From: Rhodanobacter sp. DHB23
GTDB lineage: Bacteria; Pseudomonadota; Gammaproteobacteria; Xanthomonadales; Rhodanobacteraceae
Assembly (NCBI RefSeq): GCF_014842975.1
Contig: NZ_JACYXK010000027.1
Span: forward strand, 348,141-412,140
Length of the DNA stretch: 64,000 nt
Reading direction: 5' to 3'
The notes beneath the pieces were generated by a model. It saw nothing but the letters and a program-made list of their open reading frames with translations. It was not told the DNA's origin and did not search any database. Position numbers and translations under genes: made by a program. This document shows, piece by piece, positions 24,649 through 32,739 of the stretch; position 1 is the first letter of the stretch, and each line of letters opens with the position of its first letter.

Positions 24649-25278
24649 TCAGATCGCGCGCCGCGCGAAGATCAGGTGCAAGCCGAACAACACAAAGATC
24701 GCGCCGGCGCAGCCGTCGATCCAGCGGCTCAGGCGCAGATAGCCGCGACGCATCGCGGGCAGGGCGAACACGCCCGCCACCAGCACGAACCACAGCAGGG
24801 TCTCGGCCACCACCATCACCCACAGCCCCCAGCGCGCGCCGGCGGCGAGGCCATCGCCGACGAAGGCGGAGAAGATGCTCCCGAAGTACACCACCACCTT
24901 GGGATTGGCGAGGTTGGTGAACAGGCCGTTGCGCAGCGCGCGCCACGGGCCGTTGACCAGATGCACCACGTGCGTGGAAGCGCCGGCGGCAGGCGCGGCC
25001 AGCGCGCCGCGCAGCATCTTCAATCCCATCCAGCACAGGTAGGCGCCGCCGCAGACGGCGATCGACCGCTCCAGCCACGCCAGCCGGTGCAGCAACAGCT
25101 GCAGGCCGAGCAGCGCCAGCGCCGCCCAGATCGCCACGCCCAGCGTGATGCCCGCCACGCCGGCCAGCGCCTCGCGGCGCGAGTGGCTCACCGCGGTCTG
25201 CGAGACGTAGAAGAAGTCCGGCCCCGGGCTCATCAGGGCGATCAGCTGTACCACGGCAAGACTGAGGAAAACGCTCAT
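24649..25278 (-). CDS. LysE/RhtB family amino-acid exporter
   Basis: This 209-residue inner-membrane protein has the LysE-family start: LIALMSPGPDFFYVSQTAVSHSRREALAGVAGITLG, where the SPGPxF and G-x-G motifs are diagnostic. Six hydrophobic segments are spread along the chain, with the NPKVVVYF signature near residue 120. Such proteins export homoserine, threonine or homoserine lactones (RhtB group). The start ATG at 25278 leaves SP-GPDFFY at the proper distance; an upstream in-frame extension does not resemble the family. It is convergent with the zinc-ribbon gene. Confidence 0.88.
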   Translation of the reverse strand: MSVFLSLAVVQLIALMSPGPDFFYVSQTAVSHSRREALAGVAGITLGVAIWAALALLGLQLLLHRLAWLERSIAVCGGAYLCWMGLKMLRGALAAPAAGASTHVVHLVNGPWRALRNGLFTNLANPKVVVYFGSIFSAFVGDGLAAGARWGLWVMVVAETLLWFVLVAGVFALPAMRRGYLRLSRWIDGCAGAIFVLFGLHLIFARRAI

Positions 25279-25345
25279 GCGCCGGCTCCGTTCACGATGC
25301 GCGCAGTGTAGCGGTGCGGCACGCCGCTGATGCTGCGCGCGCCTT

Positions 25346-25423
25346 GCAGGAGCGCACCCTGTGCGCGATGGTTTTGATGGTTGACTCAGGGCAAGGGCCT
25401 TCGCGCACAGGGTGCGCTCCTGC
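25346..25423. repeat. REP-like long inverted repeat
   Basis: A perfect 23-bp inverted repeat (25346-25368 and 25401-25423) with a 32-base spacer lies in the divergent gap between the LysE-type gene and nupG. The arm sequence, GCAGGAGCGCACCCTGTGCG and on, is of the type seen as REP-like palindromes dispersed in Xanthomonadales genomes. It could form a stable hairpin and may bind REP-associated transposases (RAYT). Confidence 0.75.
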
Positions 25424-25548
25424 GGCGATGCCATGGACGGCGCGCTGCCGCAGCATGCCTTGCCGCATGAGCGAGGCTTCCTCTAACCTGCCGCGATTCC
25501 AGACACATGCGGTTGCGGACCGCCCGCACCGACAGGGGAACACCATAC

Positions 25549-26826
25549 ATGAGCCTCAAGCAGCGCCTCGTCGTCCTGAATTTCCTCCAGTACTACATCT
25601 GGGGCGCCTGGCTGCTGACCATCGGCACGTGGTGGTTCCAGACCCTGCACTGGTCGGGCACCAGCTTCGGCGCGATCTTCTCGACCATGGGCATCGCCTC
25701 GCTGTTCATGCCTTCGCTGGCGGGCATCGTGGCGGACAAGTGGGTCAATGCCGAACGCCTGTACGGCCTGTTCCAGATCCTGGGCGCGGCGGTGCTGCTC
25801 GCGATACCGCTCGCGGGCGACCCGCAGCGGATGTTCTGGGTGGTGCTGCTGTACATGTGCTTCTACATGCCCACCATCTCGCTCGCCATCACGGTGGCGT
25901 ACAACGCGCTGAAGCAGGAAGGGCTGGACGTGGTGAGCACCTATCCGCCGATCCGCGTGTGGGGCACGGTGGGTTTCATCGCCGCCACCTGGACCACCAG
26001 CCTGCTGGGCTTCAAGGCTTCCGCCGCACAGTTCCACGTGGCCGCGGGCGCCTCGCTGCTGCTGGGCCTGTACGCCTTCACCCTGCCCAAGTGCCCGCCC
26101 AGGCTCGATGCCGCGCACAGCCGCAGCCTGACCGATCGCCTGGGCCTCACCTCGTTCGTGCTGTTCAAGAACCGCAACATGGCGGTGTTCTTCGTCTTCG
26201 CCATGCTGCTGGGCGCGGCGCTGCAACTCACCAACGCCTATGGCGACGCCTTCCTCAGCGACTTCGTGAAGATCCCGACCTACGCGAACCTGCTGACGGT
26301 GAAGTACTCCACCATCATCATCTCCATCTCGCAGTTCTCGGAAACCGCGTTCATCCTCACCATCCCGTTCTTCCTCAAGCGCTTCGGCATCAAGGCGGTG
26401 ATGACGATGAGCATGCTGGCGTGGGTGCTGCGCTTCGGCCTGTTCGGCTTTGGCAACCCGGCCGGCGGCCTGTGGATGATCGTGCTCTCCTGCATCATCT
26501 ACGGCATGGCGTTCGACTTCTTCAACATCTCCGGCTCGCTGTTCGTCGAGGGCCAGGCCGACCCGAAGATCCGCGCCAGCGCGCAGGGCCTGTTCATGCT
26601 GATGACCAACGGCGTGGGCGCGGTGCTGGGCAGCCTGATCGCGGGCTGGGCGATCGACCGCTTCTTCACCGACCACGCCTGCGACGACACCCTGCTGATC
26701 TGCAAGGACTGGCACGGCATCTGGTTGGCCTTCGCCGGCTATGCGCTGGTGATGGCGGCGCTGTTCGTGCCGCTGTTCAAGCATCGGCACGATGCGGCTG
26801 CCGCGCGCGGCGCGCCCATGCACTGA
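25549..26826 (+). CDS. nupG: Nucleoside permease NupG-like (NHS family)
   Basis: This 425-residue major-facilitator protein has about 12 hydrophobic segments and strong NupG/XapB blocks: LQYYIWGAWLLTIGTWWF, GIASLFMPSLAGIVADKW, YPPIRVWGTVGFIAA, FFNISGSLFVEGQADPKIR and SAQGLFMLMTNGVGAVLG. NupG imports nucleosides by proton symport. The ATG at 25549 follows GACAGGGGA. A small acidic/Cys insert near residue 380 (DHACDDTLLICKDWHGIW) lies in the last extracytoplasmic loop. The protein has the length of E. coli NupG (418). Confidence 0.9.
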   Translation: MSLKQRLVVLNFLQYYIWGAWLLTIGTWWFQTLHWSGTSFGAIFSTMGIASLFMPSLAGIVADKWVNAERLYGLFQILGAAVLLAIPLAGDPQRMFWVVLLYMCFYMPTISLAITVAYNALKQEGLDVVSTYPPIRVWGTVGFIAATWTTSLLGFKASAAQFHVAAGASLLLGLYAFTLPKCPPRLDAAHSRSLTDRLGLTSFVLFKNRNMAVFFVFAMLLGAALQLTNAYGDAFLSDFVKIPTYANLLTVKYSTIIISISQFSETAFILTIPFFLKRFGIKAVMTMSMLAWVLRFGLFGFGNPAGGLWMIVLSCIIYGMAFDFFNISGSLFVEGQADPKIRASAQGLFMLMTNGVGAVLGSLIAGWAIDRFFTDHACDDTLLICKDWHGIWLAFAGYALVMAALFVPLFKHRHDAAAARGAPMH

Positions 26827-26850
26827 GCCCCGGAGCCTGTTCAAGGGCAC

Positions 26851-28629
26851 TCAGCCCACCAGGCGGCTCTCCATCACCCGATCGCGGCCAGCGGACTTGG
26901 CGGCATACAGCGCGAGGTCGGCGGCGCGCATCCAGCTCGACAGGTCGTGGCAACGCACGCCGTCGAAAGGCGCCACGCCGATGCTGATCGTCAGGCGTTC
27001 CAGCGGCAGGTCGTCGGGCATGGCCAGTGCAGCGGTTCCCGCGCGCAGCTGCTCGGCCAGGCGCATGCCTGCGGCGAGACCTGCCCGCGGGCACAGCACG
27101 GCGAACTCCTCGCCGCCGATGCGCGCCACGAAACAGGGGGCGCCGACGGCGCCAGCCAGGTAATCGGTGAGGATGCGCAGCACCCGGTCGCCCTGCGGGT
27201 GGCCGATGCTGTCGTTGATGTTCTTGAAGTGGTCGATGTCGATCAGCAGCAGCACGTGCGCCGCCGTGCCCGCTTCGCGCGGGCCGTCCAGCAACTCGCC
27301 GGCCCGTTGCTGGAATGCACGCCGGTTCGCGATGCCGGTGAGCGGGTCGCGCAACGCCTGCGCGCGCAACTCGGCGGCATGGCGGCGCTGCGAGCGCAGC
27401 AACAACACGAGCAGGCCGACGATCAGCGACAGGGCCGCCGCCAGCAACGCGATCATCGCGTTGGCCAGCCGCTGGCGCTGCTGCTGTTCGCGCCGGCGCT
27501 CCGCCTCGGCCTTCGCCGCCTTGAGCTGCAGGTCCTTCAGCTCGTTGGCGTGCTCCAGCTCGCTGATGCGCAGCTCCTTCTCACGGGTGGCGTAGCGCTG
27601 CTCCAGTTCGGTTTCGACGAGGCGCTGCGCCGGCGTCTCGGCCGCATCGTTGAGCCGCGACGCCTCGCGCTCGTCGTCCAGCGCCTGGCGCAGGTCGCCG
27701 ACCTGTTCGGCCATCCGGCTCTCCACCTGCAGCATGCCGATCAACTGGCCGTTGATGCCGGCCTGGCGGGCACGCGCCACGGCTTCGCGCATCCGCGCAT
27801 AAGCCTGGCGATGCTGGCCCAGGGCGGCCTCGGCCAGCGCGATGTCGGTAGTGGAGTCCAGCGAATCGCTGACGCGCCCGGCGGCCAGCTCCTGCTTGAG
27901 CGAAGCCTGCGACAACGTCATCGCCTCGCGCGGGCGGCCTTGCTTCAGGTACATCTTCGCCAGGTTGTCGCCCACCAGCACCACCAGCTGGCCCGCCCTG
28001 GCCCTGACATAGTGCTGGCGCGCGCGCACGTAGGCCGCGGCTGCCTCGTCAACCTTGTCCTGCGAGGCCAGCGCGATGCCCGTGTCGTTCTCCACGTCGC
28101 CCAGGCCGAACTCGTCGTTCAGCGCGCGATAGCCCGCCAGCGCCTGCTGGCACACGGGCAACGCCTTGTCCGGCTTGTCGTCGAGGGTATAGGCGTCGCA
28201 CAACTGGTAACGCGCCCAGGTCACGATCCGCGGGTCGGACTGCCCCAGCACCTTGTCCGCCGCCTGCAAGGCTTCGCCCAGGCCCGAAGTGATGCCGTTG
28301 GCGATGTCGTGGCGCGCCTGCAGGAAACCGGCGGCCGCAGCGGCCACCGGATCGTGCGTCACCGTGGCCAGGCTGTCGAGGCGCAGCGTGGCCTCGGCCA
28401 GCGCGGCATCGTCGTTGTTGTTGATCGCGGCCGTGCCCATGCCCCACAGCAACTCGCGTTCCCGCTCGGGCGGCAGGGTGGCGCCGGCCTGGTCGAGCTG
28501 CCGGCGGACCGAGGCGATCAGGGCATGCGGGTTCGTCACCGCGCGCTCGCGGAACGCATCCATGGACGCGGCGGCGGCCGGCATGGCCACCAGCATCCCC
28601 AGCACACCCAGCCACGCCCCCTTCGGCAT
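26851..28629 (-). CDS. Periplasmic-sensor diguanylate cyclase with TPR-like region
   Basis: This 592-residue protein has a signal or anchor sequence (LGMLVAMPAAAAS), a long helical TPR-like domain (about 30-350), a coiled coil (about 350-400; LEHANELKDLQLKAAKAEAE), one membrane helix (about 403-425; MIALLAAALSLIVGLLVLLL) and a C-terminal GGDEF domain (about 435-590). The active loop is GGEEF (RIGGEEFAVL), so it is probably an active cyclase making c-di-GMP; the RxxD product-inhibition site five residues before it is absent. Sensor input would come from the periplasm. It is convergent with nupG. Confidence 0.88.
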   Translation of the reverse strand: MPKGAWLGVLGMLVAMPAAAASMDAFRERAVTNPHALIASVRRQLDQAGATLPPERERELLWGMGTAAINNNDDAALAEATLRLDSLATVTHDPVAAAAAGFLQARHDIANGITSGLGEALQAADKVLGQSDPRIVTWARYQLCDAYTLDDKPDKALPVCQQALAGYRALNDEFGLGDVENDTGIALASQDKVDEAAAAYVRARQHYVRARAGQLVVLVGDNLAKMYLKQGRPREAMTLSQASLKQELAAGRVSDSLDSTTDIALAEAALGQHRQAYARMREAVARARQAGINGQLIGMLQVESRMAEQVGDLRQALDDEREASRLNDAAETPAQRLVETELEQRYATREKELRISELEHANELKDLQLKAAKAEAERRREQQQRQRLANAMIALLAAALSLIVGLLVLLLRSQRRHAAELRAQALRDPLTGIANRRAFQQRAGELLDGPREAGTAAHVLLLIDIDHFKNINDSIGHPQGDRVLRILTDYLAGAVGAPCFVARIGGEEFAVLCPRAGLAAGMRLAEQLRAGTAALAMPDDLPLERLTISIGVAPFDGVRCHDLSSWMRAADLALYAAKSAGRDRVMESRLVG

Positions 28630-28736
28630 CCTAAGCCCGCCCTGTCCGGTACTTGGTCTGCCGGGATTTTAGGACTTGTCCGGCATCCCCGCATCCCGGC
28701 GCCGCCGGCCGGCACGGCCGTCCACGGAACCGCGCG

Positions 28737-29354
28737 TCAACCGCCGTCGCCCGGCAGCAGGTGCTCCTGCACCCGCTGGCTGTGTGCGGCATCCAGATGG
28801 CCGTCGGCGTCGAAGCGCAGCACCACCAGCCAGTCGTACACGTCGCCAGGCCAGGTCTTGCGGCCGGTGATGGCCTTGGCGTCGCCACCGAAGGCATCGA
28901 TCAGCTTGTCGATGTGGCCGTGGTGCCAGGCGATCAGCACCACCGGCGCCTGGTTGTCCTTGCCCAGCGACTTCACCAGCTTGTCAACGTCGGCATCGGC
29001 ATACGGTTGCTCGATCGGCAGGCCGAGGCGCTGCGACAGCGGCGTCAGCGTCAGGCGCGGCCGGATGCTGTCCTTGCTGTCCTTGGTGGCGATCAGCCGC
29101 CCGGGCACCAGGCTCTGACCATCGAGCCGCAGCGGATCAAAGTAGGTTGCATAGGCCTGCGCACGCTGCTCGCCCTGCGGGCTCAGCCCGCTACCCGAGG
29201 CCGGCTTCTCGGCGTGCCGCACGATCAGCACGGTGACATTGCTCAACCCGCGGCTGCCCTTGTCGCCATGGTCGTGGTGCGCCAGCGCCGCCGTCGGCAA
29301 CAGCAGCAACAACGACAGGAACAGCCATGCGTGCTTGCGCCAGATCGTGCCCAT
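28737..29354 (-). CDS. Secreted histidine phosphatase (phosphoglycerate mutase-like)
   Basis: This 205-residue protein has a signal peptide (LFLSLLLLLPTAALAHH) and the histidine-phosphatase RHG-type motif as VLIVRHAEKP, where His is the phospho-acceptor. A second His lies in VVLIAWHHGHIDKL. An early His-rich patch (HHDHGDKG) follows the signal cut. Substrates for secreted RHAEK-type members are mostly unknown. I chose ATG 29354; ATG 29375 lies upstream in frame. It is divergent from dusB. Confidence 0.75.
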   Translation of the reverse strand: MGTIWRKHAWLFLSLLLLLPTAALAHHDHGDKGSRGLSNVTVLIVRHAEKPASGSGLSPQGEQRAQAYATYFDPLRLDGQSLVPGRLIATKDSKDSIRPRLTLTPLSQRLGLPIEQPYADADVDKLVKSLGKDNQAPVVLIAWHHGHIDKLIDAFGGDAKAITGRKTWPGDVYDWLVVLRFDADGHLDAAHSQRVQEHLLPGDGG

Positions 29355-29397
29355 GCGGTGCCTCCGTCGATTCATCGGGTCCAAAAGGGTAGCCGGG

Positions 29398-29412
29398 TAC
29401 AATGCCCGCATG
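29398..29412 (+). promoter_or_regulatory. -10 box giving a leaderless dusB transcript
   Basis: TACAAT (29398-29403) is followed by six bases and ATG at 29410, with no ribosome-binding site between. This is the TANNNT-N6-ATG layout of a leaderless mRNA. The -35 region is not clear. Confidence 0.5.
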
Positions 29413-30396
29413 CAGATCGGCCCCTACCGCATCGACCCGCCGCTGGCGCTGGCCCCCATGGCCGGCGTCACCGACAAGCCGTTCCGCCTGCTGTGCAAGC
29501 GACTGGGCGCGGGCCTGGCCGTGTCCGAGATGACAACGGCCGACCCGCGCCTGTGGCATACACGCAAGTCGCTGCGCCGCATGGACCACGAAGGCGAGCC
29601 CGAGCCGGTGAGCGTGCAGATCGCCGGCTACGACCCGGCAATGCTGGCCGAGGCCGCGCGCTTCAACGTGGCCAACGGCGCGCAGATCGTCGACATCAAC
29701 ATGGGCTGCCCGGCGAAGAAGGTGTGCAACGTGTGGTCCGGCTCCGCCCTGCTGCAGGATGAGCCGCTGGTGGCACGCATCTGCAAGGCCGTGGCGGAGG
29801 CGGTGGAGGTGCCGGTGACGCTGAAGATCCGCACCGGCTGGGACCGCCAGAACAAGAACGCGCTGGCCATCGCGCGCATCGCCGAGGACGCCGGCATCGC
29901 CGCGCTCGCCGTGCATGGCCGCACCCGCGCCGACAAGTACGAAGGCGAGGCCGAATACGAAACCATCGCCGCGGTGAAGGCCAGCGTGCGCATCCCGGTA
30001 TTCGCCAACGGCGACGTGGTGACACCGCAGCAGGCCAGACACGTGCTGGCCGCCACCGGCGCGGATGCGCTGATGATCGGCCGCGGCGCGCAGGGCCGGC
30101 CGTGGGTCTTCCGCGAGATCGCCCACTACCTCGCCACCGGCGAACAACTGCCCGAGCCCACGCCCGCCGAAGTGGCGACGATCCTGCTCGGCCACCTCGA
30201 ACACCTCTACGCCTTCTACGGCGAACAGGCCGGCGTGCGCATCGCGCGCAAGCACCTGGGCTGGTATGCGAAGGACCGGCCCGAGAATGCCGCGTTCCGG
30301 CAGGTGGCGAATCGCGCCGAAAGCGCGCAGGAGCAGTTGCGGCTGGTGCGGGATTATTTCGAGGCGCTGGCGGCGGGGGAGTTGTTGGCGGCTTGA
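29410..30396 (+). CDS. dusB: tRNA-dihydrouridine synthase DusB
   Basis: This 328-residue flavoenzyme has a TIM-barrel with the Dus signature: LALAPMAGVTDKPFRLLC (FMN site), DINMGCPAKKV (catalytic Cys) and VHGRTRADKYEGEAE. IPVFANGDV and GADALMIGRGAQGRPWVF follow, with the helical C-domain at about 240-325. These blocks match DusB (the COG0042 group with NMGCPAKK) better than DusA or DusC. It reduces specific uridines in tRNA D-loops. In many proteobacteria dusB precedes fis; fis is absent here, where a convergent LprI-domain gene follows. Confidence 0.92.
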   Translation: MQIGPYRIDPPLALAPMAGVTDKPFRLLCKRLGAGLAVSEMTTADPRLWHTRKSLRRMDHEGEPEPVSVQIAGYDPAMLAEAARFNVANGAQIVDINMGCPAKKVCNVWSGSALLQDEPLVARICKAVAEAVEVPVTLKIRTGWDRQNKNALAIARIAEDAGIAALAVHGRTRADKYEGEAEYETIAAVKASVRIPVFANGDVVTPQQARHVLAATGADALMIGRGAQGRPWVFREIAHYLATGEQLPEPTPAEVATILLGHLEHLYAFYGEQAGVRIARKHLGWYAKDRPENAAFRQVANRAESAQEQLRLVRDYFEALAAGELLAA

Positions 30397-30421
30397 TGGA
30401 TTTGGGCATCCAAACGCATGG

Positions 30422-31747
30422 TCAATTTGCGTATGGATTGGCCCATGTCGCCAACAGCGCCTTGGTGCGTTGCGCTTCGGCAACCATGCCAAGCACCGGC
30501 GTAAAAGTGTGGCCATCCCAGCGCCATACGCCAAGCAGCCAGTCAGCATCACTGGTACGCCAGCCCATCGAGGCATGACCAACTCGGCCAAGCAACCACT
30601 CGCCCTGCCAGTGAATGGGGAAAAACATGCTGGTGTTGTCAAATCCATCCATGCCGACGTAGAACCTTTTTGGCGTATTGCCCCAAGGCAACTCATAGAC
30701 GTCGCCTTTCACAGCCAGCTTCCGCTCTACTTCAAATTGCATCCGCACATCGGCTGGAACTTGGCCAGCCAGCGCATCAGCATCGAAATCTTGCAGGTAA
30801 CGGACTAACACCTTGCTCACCTGTGCGGTCAACTCGGCGCAGTCGGCCAGCGCACAGTGCATGTACTTAGGCAACGTGCTGTAGTCCCAACGCACATGCA
30901 TTCGATTGAAGGAACCCCAGCCACCCCCTTCCCACCGCTGCACGATAATGTCAGTTGACGCGACACTGCGACCGCCCAACTGCATGGCATAGGCATGTCC
31001 TTGGAACTCAATCAGCGGGCCACCCGACATCCCGCAGTCCTGATTAAACATTCCCGGTGCAGCGACGGGCTTGATCGTCCGACCATGCCAACTGAAAAAC
31101 ATCACATCTATGCAATTGGCCGTACCCTCCCAAAAATAAAGCGCGCCAAAATGGAGGTCATCGAGAAGTGACAATCTCATGCTCACAGCATTGAGGCCGT
31201 CCGGATCAGTCATCTGGCCAGCCATCTTGACCAACGACTCCACATCAAACGGCTGCGGCTTCGACGGGTCGAACATTTGCTCTGTAGCCACCTTGAACAC
31301 CGATCCATCACCACCCAACACCCGATTCATGTCCTCATCGCGCTGAAGCAGCGCTGCCGATGATGGATTGGCAAGGTACTTCACGATGGCAGCAAGCAGC
31401 GGCGTATCTGTTGGCGGCGCATCTAACACATGCTGTAGATACTCGATGCGATCCTGATAGATGGCTTCGCCAATCTCATAGACGGCCTTGTCACTTTTCC
31501 CTTGTGCCATCCTCTCATTGCGCTCACGCAGCCAGTTACGCTGATCGCGCACCAAGGCATCCGCTTGCGGCCCGGCCTTGGCACGTGCCTGCTCGAAGGC
31601 TTGGTCCATCTGACTGTCGGATGCCGACAATCGTGGATCAGCGCAAATTTTCCGCTCCGCCGTGTTACTCGCCCTCGCGCAATCGAACCCCGCCGCCAAT
31701 GCCAGCGGCACGACGCCCAGCAGTGCCAAGGCCAGCGACAGCTTCAT
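30422..31747 (-). CDS. Secreted protein with LprI-like N-terminal domain
   Basis: This 441-residue protein has a Sec signal (cut near LALAAGF). Residues about 20-100 form an LprI/DUF1311-like domain (FDCARASNTAERKICADPRLSASDSQMDQAF, RNWLRERNER), known from lysozyme-inhibitor-like proteins. The rest (about 110-441) is an unrecognised domain rich in Trp and aromatics with several Cys (GTANCIDVMFF, NQDCGMSGG, MHCALADCAEL). The function is unknown; a role in envelope protection would fit only the N-domain. G+C is lower than its neighbours. ATG 31747 starts the signal peptide; an in-frame ATG at 31789 is possible. Confidence 0.65.
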   Translation of the reverse strand: MKLSLALALLGVVPLALAAGFDCARASNTAERKICADPRLSASDSQMDQAFEQARAKAGPQADALVRDQRNWLRERNERMAQGKSDKAVYEIGEAIYQDRIEYLQHVLDAPPTDTPLLAAIVKYLANPSSAALLQRDEDMNRVLGGDGSVFKVATEQMFDPSKPQPFDVESLVKMAGQMTDPDGLNAVSMRLSLLDDLHFGALYFWEGTANCIDVMFFSWHGRTIKPVAAPGMFNQDCGMSGGPLIEFQGHAYAMQLGGRSVASTDIIVQRWEGGGWGSFNRMHVRWDYSTLPKYMHCALADCAELTAQVSKVLVRYLQDFDADALAGQVPADVRMQFEVERKLAVKGDVYELPWGNTPKRFYVGMDGFDNTSMFFPIHWQGEWLLGRVGHASMGWRTSDADWLLGVWRWDGHTFTPVLGMVAEAQRTKALLATWANPYAN

Positions 31748-31911
31748 CCAGATCGAGCGCACGTCCGTCCCCTTGCCGTCCAGCGGCAAGGGATTCTTTC
31801 ATGCTTTTAGACACCCCCTGCGGCCGCGGGCAGGCAAGTTCGTGACAAGACGCGGGCAAACCACGCCAATCCGCCAAACCGTCCTCAGCGCGCGGACAGG
31901 AAACCAGACCG

Positions 31912-32739
31912 TCAGGCCGCCAGCTCCTGCGGCAACTCCAGCATCGTCAGGCGCAACCGCGGCGGTATCTCGGCAAGCACCTCGCCGCGGTGCCCGAGCA
32001 GGCGCAACACGCCGTCCGCGTCCTCGGTCAACGCGGTGAGGCTTTCCACCCAGTCGCCGTCGTTCGCGTAGATCAGGCCGTCCCGCTCGATCAGTCCGGC
32101 GCGGTGGATGTGCCCGCAGACGATGCCGTCCAGCTGGCGCCGCGCGACATCGTCCAAGCCGGCCTGCACGAAGCGCTCGATGTAGCGTTCGGCGGCGTTG
32201 CTGCGCCGCTTCACGAACTCCGACAGCGACCAGTAGCGCAGGCCGGCGCGCCGGCGCGCGATGTTGAGCCAGCGGTTGCAGGTGAGGATGCGGTAGTACA
32301 GCCAGTCGCCCAGGCGTTCCTGCAGGCCGCCGAACTGGGTGACGTTGTCGTAGTCGTCACCGTGCGTCACCAGCAGGCGGCGGCCGTCGGCGGTGACATG
32401 CACCGCGCGCCGCCGCACGCGCATGCCGGGCAGCATCAACCCGCACACGCGGCGCAGCGGGCGGTCGTGGTTGCCCGGCACGTAGATGATTTCCGTGCCG
32501 CGCGCATGCAGCGCGTGCAGCGCCTCGATCACCCGGGTATGCGCACCGCTCCATTGCGAGCGGCGCTGCGCCATCCACCACAGGTCGACGATGTCGCCCA
32601 CCAGGTACAGCTGCCTGCAGCGCAGGCCGTCGAGGAAGTCCGCCAGTTCCGCCGCATGGCAATGCCGCGTGCCCAGGTGCACGTCGGAGATGAACACCGC
32701 GTTCCACGGCCGCGGCACCGCTGCGATCACGCGCTTCAT
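31912..32739 (-). CDS. LpxH-like metallophosphoesterase (UDP-2,3-diacylglucosamine diphosphatase family)
   Basis: This 275-residue calcineurin-like phosphoesterase has metal-site motifs FISDVHLGTRH, YLVGDIVDLWW, YVPGNHDRPLR, THGDDYD and CGHIHRAG in order. Family members hydrolyse UDP-2,3-diacylglucosamine (LpxH) or related lipids; the length and the absence of neighbouring lpx genes leave this paralogous (COG2908-like) rather than certain LpxH. It overlaps the upstream acyltransferase gene by four bases, so a joint lipid role is likely. Confidence 0.82.
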   Translation of the reverse strand: MKRVIAAVPRPWNAVFISDVHLGTRHCHAAELADFLDGLRCRQLYLVGDIVDLWWMAQRRSQWSGAHTRVIEALHALHARGTEIIYVPGNHDRPLRRVCGLMLPGMRVRRRAVHVTADGRRLLVTHGDDYDNVTQFGGLQERLGDWLYYRILTCNRWLNIARRRAGLRYWSLSEFVKRRSNAAERYIERFVQAGLDDVARRQLDGIVCGHIHRAGLIERDGLIYANDGDWVESLTALTEDADGVLRLLGHRGEVLAEIPPRLRLTMLELPQELAA

